Shown here one piece after another: positions 56,028 to 64,000 of a stretch of DNA of 64,000 bases. A program made the translations under genes and the position numbers. Source of the stretch: Scilla litardierei (Eukaryota; Streptophyta; Magnoliopsida; Asparagales; Asparagaceae). The notes beneath the pieces were generated by a model that worked only from the letters and a program-made list of their open reading frames with translations, searched no databases and was not told where the DNA came from. Position 1 is the stretch's first letter. Every line of letters starts with the position of its first letter. The stretch covers positions 27,995,858 to 28,059,857 of the forward strand of contig CM061132.1 in NCBI GenBank assembly GCA_030789695.1, written 5' to 3'.

Positions 56028-56278
56028 GATTCATTTTTATTCAATAGTCTTGTATGCTATTCTATTTCGCTATATTTGTTCATGCTAGACTTGTTGGATT
56101 TTTCCGGGATTTTTGTGAATTTTTGGAATTTATGCTCGAATTTACTCTTGAATGTCGTATTTAAGTTTTTCGATGTTTATTGGGGTAGTATGATGATTTT
56201 TGAGAGTTGAACGATGTTTCATCCAAGTGCGATTAGTAGAGAACTCATAATTTCGTATTCTAAAATTTTTGGACTCAT

Positions 56279-56580
56279 CTAGTCGGTTTCAGTTCATCAG
56301 CCAACCGACTAGATGCACATCTAGTCGGTCAGCTAATGAACTCAGACCGACTAGTTCAAGCTTATAATTTTCCTTTGCTACTGACTTCTTTTAGTCGGTC
56401 CACATTCACTTACCTACCGACTAGAATGAAAACTAGTCGGTCAGTACTTGAACTTTGACCGACTAACTCTAGCCCTAAACACTTTGTCTGGCCCCTGTTT
56501 CGACTTAGTCGGTTCAAGCTCATTGACCGACCGACTAGATTGTCATCTAGTCGGTCAGTGCTTGAACTGTGACCGACTAA
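56279..56580 (+). repeat. Hairpin array ahead of the extra ORF, copy 2
   Basis: Duplicate of 2499-2800 with few changes. Confidence 0.9.
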
Positions 56581-56978
56581 GTGCTCAGGGACAGCCGTGT
56601 CTTTTCGCATTTCGATCGACTTATATCCTCATCCGATCGACTTCTTTCGCGTTTAGCCGATCAAATTTTCCACTCTCTCAGCCTAAACCCCCGAGACCGT
56701 TCCTCTCCCTCAGTCGAATCCGATCTATTTCCGGCCACATCTCCGGCCATCCGTCCATCGACCTCCTCCTAGGTGATCTCTCTCTCTCTCTCTCTCTCTC
56801 CTAGTTCTAGGGTTAGTTTTTCAGTGGTTAGGGTTAGGGTTCATTCGATTTCAGCTAGGGTTCCTATTGCTAGGTTGTTTTCTTACTTCCTAGGGTTTGT
56901 TGATTTCAGCTATAGGGTTTATACTTAGGGTTGTTTGATCTTATTCTTGCGTTGTTTGATCTTGTTTTGTCACGACTT

Positions 56979-58610
56979 ATGGCAAAAACGAGAATCCCGA
57001 TCACTCCCTCCGGTGCTTCTCCTATGTCTGTAGAACCACACCCTAGGAATCCTTCGAAACCCAAACACCGAGCTAAATCAACCCAACCTTCATCGTCTTC
57101 GCCTCCTCTGAAAAAGCAGAGGACGGCGACCGTCAAACCCAGTAAACGTTCTAAGTCTAGGAAGCCTATACTACATACCCCCACTACACCTTCAGATTCT
57201 GACACTGAGTTTAGACCCGAGGATGAGCCTAGCCGTAAGGAACCCACTCCTCCACCTCATCCTAGGACTCGACAGCCTAAGGAAAAGGCCCCAATGCCAG
57301 CAGGAGGTGTAGACATCTCGTTGTGTCGCGACGACCCTATGTGTCTCGCGGCTTACAACCTGATTGAGCACTGCCCACTGTTATTGGAGCACTTTGTTCA
57401 GTTTTCCGACTTCCTTGGCTTAGCTAATCTCTTATCCTATAGTGGGCTTCTTGACTACCTTCGCTTCGACCCTAAGGCGAACCCTCGACCCTATCCTCTC
57501 CTGGTCAAACTTTTCTATGCAAATCGTACCCGAGGCCAGTACGATGAAACCCACACCATCGAGACTACTATCTTGGGGACTCCTATAGTCCTCACGGCAG
57601 AAATCTTGGGGGAGTTGCTGGGTTGTTCGTCGTATGGTCTCCTCCCGTCAGACATTTCTGTTGATGATATCTCTTCTTTGCATCAGTCTGTTCTCGCCGA
57701 TATCTTCCATGTGATCCCTCCAGCTTTCATTGGTGTTCCATCGAAGTCATTTAAGCCAAATGCATGGGTGCTCAATCTCATTCTGAAGTCGTGCTTGCTT
57801 CCCAAGTACGGCTCATCTTCTCTGCCATCCCAGCCCTTCCTAAAGTTGATTTACGCTCTTTTCTTGGGTTGCGAGATTAACTGGGCTCGCATTATACTCG
57901 ATAAGATGGACTCTTTCAAGAGTATTCGCAAGACCACAAAATCTGCGCATATCACATATCCTTGTCTGTTGACTTTGGTGTTTCGTCAATTCCACGTGCC
58001 TTTGCCTCCTGACGATGAGCGTCCTCTTGGTCCTCCCCTGAACGCGACGGCCGTAAAGAAATATCTTGCGGCACTCCGTCACGTGCAGAGGTCGACTCCT
58101 TCAGCTTCTCAGGGCACTTCTTCTGCAGCTGCTGCTTCTAGACCTCCCACCACTCTTGATAGTCTCGCTCGTGACGTTCGTCGTCTCGAGTCTCGGTATG
58201 CTCATACCGACGAGATTCTGTGCCGTATTGCTCATACTATTGGTGTTGAGGTTCCTCCTCCTGTTTCTGAGGATGAGGAGATGGATGATGAGGAGCTCGA
58301 TGAGCTCGTTGATTCTATTGCTTGTGGCGCTGAGGCCACTCCTGCTGTTGTTACCACATCCGTTGCTGGTGCTGCTACTTCTTCAGGTCCTCCAGAGTCT
58401 TCTGATCCAGTGGATGAGTCTACTGTTGCTCCAGAGACGTCTGCTCCTGTTGACGTTCCAGTTGATGCCTCTGCTGCTGAGCCTGCTGTTGATGTTTCCA
58501 CTCCTGCCCTGACGATTGCATCTGTTGACACACCTCTCCTCCCAGCAGAGCCTGAGTCCACTCCTTCGACTGGACCTACGGAGACTGCTGATCCTACCAC
58601 TCCTTCTTGA
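56979..58610 (+). CDS. Sirevirus extra ORF, copy 2 (putative plant transposon protein domain)
   Basis: A 543-codon frame starts MAKTRIPIT, open throughout and the same length as copy 1 (3193-4824). About 17 residues differ, spread over the whole protein (for example Phe to Ser and Asp to Asn near residue 160). Basic N-terminus, central domain and acidic Ala/Ser/Pro tail are as in copy 1. It stays open although pol of the same copy carries several breaks. With so little divergence this may be chance. Its leader is 56581-56978, with a longer (TC)n run. Confidence 0.8.
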   Translation: MAKTRIPITPSGASPMSVEPHPRNPSKPKHRAKSTQPSSSSPPLKKQRTATVKPSKRSKSRKPILHTPTTPSDSDTEFRPEDEPSRKEPTPPPHPRTRQPKEKAPMPAGGVDISLCRDDPMCLAAYNLIEHCPLLLEHFVQFSDFLGLANLLSYSGLLDYLRFDPKANPRPYPLLVKLFYANRTRGQYDETHTIETTILGTPIVLTAEILGELLGCSSYGLLPSDISVDDISSLHQSVLADIFHVIPPAFIGVPSKSFKPNAWVLNLILKSCLLPKYGSSSLPSQPFLKLIYALFLGCEINWARIILDKMDSFKSIRKTTKSAHITYPCLLTLVFRQFHVPLPPDDERPLGPPLNATAVKKYLAALRHVQRSTPSASQGTSSAAAASRPPTTLDSLARDVRRLESRYAHTDEILCRIAHTIGVEVPPPVSEDEEMDDEELDELVDSIACGAEATPAVVTTSVAGAATSSGPPESSDPVDESTVAPETSAPVDVPVDASAAEPAVDVSTPALTIASVDTPLLPAEPESTPSTGPTETADPTTPS

Positions 58611-59588
58611 GAGTCTGTTTGGAGGACTCTCCGATGCTCCTTGGATGATTCATCTTTTAGAGAGAGTTTTGGGTTAGGACAGGGTTGGTGGTGTTTTGAT
58701 ATATTTTGGATGTTTTGATGCTTGATGTCGCTGTTGTATCATTTTTGGATGTATGTTGATGATGTTCATGTCGATGATGGATTTTGACGTTTTGATGTTG
58801 ATATACTATGTGACATTTTGATGTAGTCGATGTACTTTGTGCCTTTGATGTTATGGAGTCGATGTATCTTTTGGTTGTACTCATGATGCTTCATATATAT
58901 ATATACATCGTTGTTCTCTTTTACTTCGTTGTGCACATTTTATATTCGTTTTAATGTCTATGATGTTCGACATCATCGCTCGCCGATAATACCTTGGTTA
59001 AAAAAATTTATTTCTATGAAAACATAGAATTGTTTTCCATGCTCTAATTTAACCAAAATGTTGATATTGGAGAGCACGTTCCTTTGCTCAATAAGTGAAT
59101 TATATTTGGTATTTTGATGATTTCATTTTTCGCTTTTGGATAATGGTCAATTTGGCACACCTTGATTTTCTTCATGTATTTTACCCTTGGTGTCTTTTGG
59201 ACCATCGTCGTATTCTTCGACTCCCGATGTTGGATTTTCTTTAGCCTTGTTGTTGTCGTTGTATACCTCCCACTCTTTTTGGATTATGCCAAAGGGGGAG
59301 AGATAGTAATAATGACAAGGGGCCAAATGAAAATTTAGCTCTATTGTCCATGAATCTAATTCATTATGTTAGATTCAGGGGGAGTGAAGATATATAAAAA
59401 TGGATTACGATCCTAAATTTCAATAATTGGATCATGTTTAATATCTCTCACTTCTGCTTGATGCGTATTATATTTATTCAATTTGGAATTACCGTGTCAT
59501 CAATGCAGGGGGAGTAAGTATTTTACATTTGAATCATTATTTTTTATTATTATTTATGTTGGTTTGTCATCATCAAAAAGGGGGAGAA
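58611..59588 (+). other. 3' non-coding region with polypurine tracts, copy 2
   Basis: Duplicate of 4825-5807. Purine tracts lie near 59293, 59378, 59507 and 59575-59588; the (TA)n run near 58895 is shorter. Confidence 0.85.
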
Positions 59589-61337
59589 TGTTGAGTATTG
59601 GACTCCCCGGATTTGGTTTTGGATGATGAGCAAACATAAATAAATCGTGAACTAACACTTTGTGAGCGCAGTTATGGAGATCGTCGCCAAATTCACGTGA
59701 ACATTCAAAGCGACGTCTCAAGACTTCTCAAAGAACGTATTCATATGCCTAAAGCTTCGTTGAAGCTTTTGGACCATTTTAGAAGTCATGAAGATTCGAT
59801 TGAAGCTATTGAAGACGTTATCGTCAAGTTTAATTTATAGTCTTTAAGCTTCTATCGTAGAATGTTATGCCTTGAGTAGGTCTTACGATTTATATCTTCA
59901 TATCGCTCCTATCTTAGCTCTAGGATCTTAGTTGAAGTCCATACAAACTTTCTCGAAGCATCGCGCTTCGATTCGGACTTCTTGTGCATGTTAGTTGGTT
60001 CAAGAAGAAGAACTGACCGACTAGATGGTGATCTAGTCGGTCGGCAAAACTTCTTGGACCGACTAGTTTCAGTCAGTCTTTTCTTGCCATGTAACTGTTT
60101 ATCATTAGTCAGTCTAAGAACGTTTGGTGACCGACTAGTTGATGAACTAGTCGGTCAACTTTCCTTCTTGGACCGACTAGTTGAGCTTTACTGTACATGC
60201 AAATTTGAGCCTGAGCTAATGTTTATCGTTAGTCGGTCTAAGAACGTTTGGTGACCGACTAGTTGATAATCTAGTCGGTCAACATTTGTTCTTGGACCAA
60301 CTAAATTAATTTGTATTCAGACTAATAGTTTTTGACTCTTAGTCGGTCTCAATTAACTGACCGACCAACTAGTTGAGAAACTAGTCGGTCAGAAAGTCTT
60401 CTTGGACCGACTAGTTCTTTAGGTCTGAAACTTCATCTGTTCACTGTTCATCTCTTAGTCGGTTCATGTTGTTTCACCGACCGACTAGTTTATGAACTAG
60501 TCAGTCAGTGGTTGTTCTTTGACCGACTAATTGCTTCAGATTTCTATCCGTTGGGATTTGACCTAGCTCGTTTTTATGGGACCCTATAAATACGAAGCTT
60601 GGTCATTTCTCTCAATAGAAGAGCTGCCATTAAGAGACTTATTCAGATTGAAAGAGTTAGAGATTAAAACTCATTTCCAAAGCTCTCTTCCTCACAAAAA
60701 ATCATTCTCTCCCTCATTTGAGATCTAGAATCCATCTTGAGAGAACTTTGTTCTTGTTGAGCCATCCAAGCTATTGCTTGAATCAAGTCTCCTACTCATT
60801 CCTAGGCACCCATTGCTGCTCATATTCGTGGTGCTAGGTCTTGGTGACTTCTCCTTCCTCAAATCCCTCCTTGCCCTAATTCGGTAAGAATACTCAAGGT
60901 ATAGGGTTTGTGGTAAGTTGTTGTTTATTTCATATAAACTCTTTTATTGCTATTGATTCTCTCGGTTGTGAGAGAAGGTTGTGATCCCGGGTTGTGGGAT
61001 TCACTATTGCTATTGATTGTATGAATTGATCTTGTGAAGGTTTTTCACAAGATATTCATAGTGGAAATTTTGGGTTATGGTTTCTAACCTAAGTATCCGG
61101 AGGGGATCCGGATGGTTGGGACATAGGATCACCGGAAACAAGTCGGGGAGACTTGGGTGGATCCGAACCCAGTAATATCAATTGTTTGAATTGAATATTA
61201 GTTGTTGTCAATTTTAGCTTCCGCATTTGTTGGTAGTAGTTTGCACGATAATTAGGAATTATACTCCTTGTTATTTTAAAGTACTATTCACCCCCCCCCC
61301 CCTCTAGTACTTGTGCAGTAGCTTTCAGGGCATTACA
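59589..61337 (+). repeat. 3' LTR of Sirevirus A copy 2
   Basis: It is 1749 bp, TGTTGAGTATTGG to GGGCATTACA. The hairpin array is at 60013-60530 and the TATA box at 60584-60592. The poly-C run is longer than in copy 1. CGATC follows, as in copy 1. Confidence 0.93.
60013..60530 (+). repeat. Hairpin array in the LTR of Sirevirus A copy 2
   Basis: Duplicate of 6233-6750. Single-base changes break some units (GTCAGT for GTCGGT) and restore others. Confidence 0.92.
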
Positions 61338-61728
61338 CGATCGTCAAAAAAGATTAGATCCGTAGAATGAATCCCCGCTCCCGATGCACCATAAAAAGCA
61401 CCACAACGGATCGCTGCAACCAAATATTCCAAGGGATCGAGCTTCAACGCGCAGAAATCACTGCTACGGATCGCATCAACCAAGATTCCTAAGCGCGGTG
61501 AGGGTGATTTAAGGGGATAAAAGGAGAAGCTCAAGAACGAGAGCTCAATGTGCTGATAATGTGTTGGATAAACTCAAAGAAAGAGTAACCACGACTCATA
61601 TCCATGGTCCACTATATATTCATCCTCAATGGGGGTAAGAAGCCCAAGGGACCCACACTACTTAGTAGTGGGGTGTAATGAAAGATAATGAGGGGAGGGA
61701 GGCCAAAGGCCTCCCTAAACTCACAACA
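61338..61728 (-). mobile_element. Small-LTR copia remnant, copy 2
   Basis: Duplicate of 7551-7941; the LTR (61562-61728, minus strand) is again 167 bp. Confidence 0.75.
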
Positions 61729-62306
61729 TAATCATATTACTTGTCCTTTTTAATGCCAATGCACCAAAAAAATAAATATTCTTAAACATAATCATCATTT
61801 TCTTAATATGAATGATTTAAGAGACGGATATTTAAAATCCCAACAACAATTATTGTCATTTTAATGTTCTTCAGACGTAGTGGATGGGCAGTGATACTTT
61901 TCCACCTGGTTTGCTAACATATGTGATATCACTTGAAATATTAAACAATTTTATATTAATTCGTCCATTCAATATTCTTATATAAACAAAGAATGCTCTT
62001 TTGTGGTATATATCTATTTGTATTATCTACTACTTAAACAAACAGTGTATATTACAATTATAGGTCAATTGGTTTCAGATGGGAGACATTATTTTGTTAT
62101 TTACGTATCATTGCATTGTTAATTGTAGTGAATTTAAAAATGGATATATACTATAATTCCATTTCACACTATCTATTTTCTTTGAATTCATTGATTTTGA
62201 TTAAAATAGATCATGAAATAGCTAGCTCGTTAAGTTTAAAAAGTTTTCTCATAAAGATATATCTTTTATTTCTTAATTTTTTGGTGACCTACAATGAATT
62301 TGGTTT
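61729..62306. other. AT-rich intergenic stretch, duplicate of 7942-8518
   Basis: No gene or repeat is seen. Confidence 0.6.
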
Positions 62307-62696
62307 TTAAGGGCAGGAGTCGATCCAAGTGGAGAAAACCAGATCAGGTTTTGTTTTGCACTGTAATAACAGTTTTACCAGCATTTCACCATTGAATGCA
62401 TTATTTGGCAAGCTTGGATCAGGGTTGCAATAGCATAAACTTTTCAACTCTTCGTTTGTAGGAGATAGCGCCAACATCTCATTTAGTCCACTACAGCAAT
62501 TCATAGGAGCAGGATTCTTTCCATGTGATGCAAAAAAACCATTGCACGGAGTCACCAGTTTCTGAAGATGCTCGCAAGGGTTGGATGAGATATTTGTTGC
62601 AGGTGATGGAAAGATGTTGAATGTTGCATATGTCAGTGAGATAACATGCATGCTAAGCATGCTAAGTAGTAGAATGGTAAAGCAACAATTAGCCAT
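62307..62696 (-). CDS. Secreted lipid-transfer-type protein, copy 2
   Basis: 129 residues with the same signal peptide and all eight cysteines as the gene at 8519. Differences are three bases: one silent Lys codon, Thr to Ala in the GFFxSHG stretch, and Thr to Asn three residues before Ala-Pro-Met. Both residue changes fall in the loop between the second cysteine and the CC pair. The TATA box is kept. The downstream region is unchanged, but upstream sequence beyond about 250 bp differs because of the deletion at 62948. Confidence 0.85.
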   Translation of the reverse strand: MANCCFTILLLSMLSMHVISLTYATFNIFPSPATNISSNPCEHLQKLVTPCNGFFASHGKNPAPMNCCSGLNEMLALSPTNEELKSLCYCNPDPSLPNNAFNGEMLVKLLLQCKTKPDLVFSTWIDSCP

Positions 62697-62774
62697 TTCA
62701 ATAAAAAGTTTAGTGTGGGTAACGGATTTTTTGTTTTAATTTCGTCTTAGGTGAATGTCTATTCCTTCTATGGC

Positions 62775-62782
62775 AATTTATA
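62775..62782 (-). promoter_or_regulatory. TATA box of the lipid-transfer gene, copy 2
   Basis: TATAAATT on the minus strand, 79-86 bp before the ATG, identical to copy 1. Confidence 0.7.
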
Positions 62783-62947
62783 GGAAGAATAGTCGAATAT
62801 AATGAACAAATTTATCCAAAGTATTAAAGTAAACTACAAGTCAATAAATGTGATAATTAAAATTATGAAACCATTCATGCAAAACTTAGTGTGTTTTTCG
62901 GTTTTTTAAAATATATACAGTATAATAACGTTATATTATTATTTTAT

Positions 62948-62981
62948 CCAATATCCAATAATAACGTTTTTAAAATATATA
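62948..62981. other. 34-bp filler at a deletion junction
   Basis: Copy 2 leaves the duplication at 62947 (= 9159) and rejoins at 62982 (= 12221). The 34 bp between contain AATAACGTT and TTTTAAAATATATA. Both words occur in the 45 bp just upstream (62905-62940) in the reverse order. Confidence 0.8.
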
Positions 62982-63538
62982 CAATATGAACTGAAAGAAG
63001 TTGTTAAGAAGAGACTGAAGAATTTTATCCAAAAATAATTCCATAGATATGATAAACCCTAACTCTTCTAATTCCTCAGTATAACAAATCGTTTTGAGGA
63101 CATGGTATTAGATTGGTGATGTAGATGCTATCTTAAAATGAAATCGTTTCTTCAAAATCCCAAATATAGCAATTCGAGATTCCTCTATATAACTCTTTTA
63201 CATGAAGAAATATAGAGCGAACATCTATATTCTCATGTCTCCTTTGCAACTCATTACTTATGGAAGCTAACACAGGGCACTTAGCAAATTGTACAGTTCT
63301 GTGTTCAGGATTTAAAGAACTCTTTCTCATTAACACTGGACTTGATATTTGGGGCTTTAGGAGGGGTTGCATTAAGGATGTATATAAGCTTGTTACAAGT
63401 TAATGCAATTCTTATGTTCATTAGCCAGTCATTATAATTAGGCCTAGTGAGTTTACTCTTTTCAAAGATAAGCCATAAGCCAGACATGATGTAAAAATTG
63501 ACATTTAAAGAGTAATGATACTGAAAGAAGATGTTCAA
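62982..63538 (-). pseudogene. Degenerate copia gag, minus strand, copy 2
   Basis: Duplicate of 12221 to about 12775. SKLTRPNYNDWLMNIRIAL is open in the stretch ending at 63538; a frameshift separates it from TVQFAKCPVLASISNEL. The C-terminal part present in copy 1 below 12221 has been deleted. Confidence 0.72.
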
Positions 63539-64000
63539 GAATAATTAGATTGTTTTATCTAATTATTTCTTCCACTAATTTTTCAAATATATTCAGCCCA
63601 AAAGATAAACGAAAATTATTAAATAATTTTAAAGTGGGAATTAGGATCTAATTATTATGAATTTGGTATCATTCACCTTCATCAATAAGTTACCTCACTC
63701 TGTAGAATGTAGACGCACCCTTTGTCAATTAAAACACTTAATAATTTCTAATACAGTTTTGCCCCAACCCCTTTATGATAATGACATTCGTCAAAAATTC
63801 ATAAAGTTCATTCATGTCATTCTACTACATTTTGTCTTTAGTAGGGTGAGATATATGTGTCCTTGACCTTCGTCAACATTGGTATATTTTGACTGCCCCT
63901 GAATCCTTATTATAGTAGCAATGATGTATCACATATTGTTGAAATGATAGGACCTTCGTCAATAACCATAGCATCAATACTAATTACTCTACACCTTTGA
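63539..64000. other. AT-rich stretch, duplicate of about 12776-13238
   Basis: No supported gene. The window ends before the point where the LARD-like element sits in copy 1, so its presence in copy 2 is unknown. Confidence 0.6.

Larger units (their letters stand above)
50482..61337 (+). mobile_element. Sirevirus A, copy 2: nearly full length, 5' LTR truncated
   Basis: Only the last 106 bp of the 5' LTR (50482-50587) remain. They are followed by the primer site, gag, pol, hairpin array, extra ORF, polypurine region and a complete 3' LTR (59589-61337). From 53782 it is the duplicate of 1-7550. Pol is broken, but the extra ORF is open. The join at 50482 to copia C gag is not an insertion boundary, because the LTR start is missing. 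Confidence 0.93.

Overview
This is nuclear DNA of a flowering plant, probably a eudicot. It is almost entirely nested, decaying retrotransposons. The only ordinary host gene I can support is a small secreted lipid-transfer-type protein, present twice (8519-8908 and 62307-62696, both minus strand). Nothing bacterial, viral or organellar is visible, and I see no tRNA or rRNA gene. The species cannot be told from the sequence.

Layout. 1-7550 is the 3' part of a Sirevirus-type Ty1/copia element: intact end of pol, a hairpin array, a 543-codon extra ORF, repeated polypurine tracts and an LTR. 7551-13577 holds a small-LTR copia remnant, the lipid-transfer gene, a second small LTR, a 5'-truncated L1-type LINE and a minus-strand copia gag remnant. 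13578-18608 is a large LTR element without recognisable coding capacity. Its 3' LTR is interrupted by a minus-strand Athila/Tat-like LTR (18609-19634 plus 26567-27260), which is itself split by a complete second Sirevirus, gag-only, with target duplication ACACT (19635-26561). 27781-33889 is a plus-strand Athila/Tat-like fragment with a broken ORF and a 3' LTR. A CACTA end, a degenerate copia pol, a minisatellite and a third copia follow; the gag of the third copia (start 39741) is split by a complete Tekay-type chromovirus (39781-49460, target duplication GAAGG). 50482-61337 is a second copy of the first Sirevirus, followed again by the same flank and lipid-transfer gene.

Positions 1-9159 match 53782-62947, and 12221 to about 13238 match 62982-64000. 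The window therefore spans one period (about 53.8 kb) of a segmental duplication. The second copy lost about 3.06 kb and gained 34 bp of filler at the break.

The main unexpected signal is an array of short hairpins built on ACCGACTAGT/ACTAGTCGGT. It lies just upstream of the TATA box in LTRs of two copia families and also in a Ty3/gypsy LTR, where the similarity extends beyond the hairpins. Arrays with the same layout but other core words (ACCGATCGGT, CTCGGCCGAG) lie in the Athila-like LTRs, and further arrays sit in front of the extra ORFs of the Sirevirus and the Athila-like element. The second signal is that the chromovirus appears to carry GT-AG introns: one at the gag/protease junction, one in integrase and one in the LTR leader. 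Divergence figures are counts by eye.
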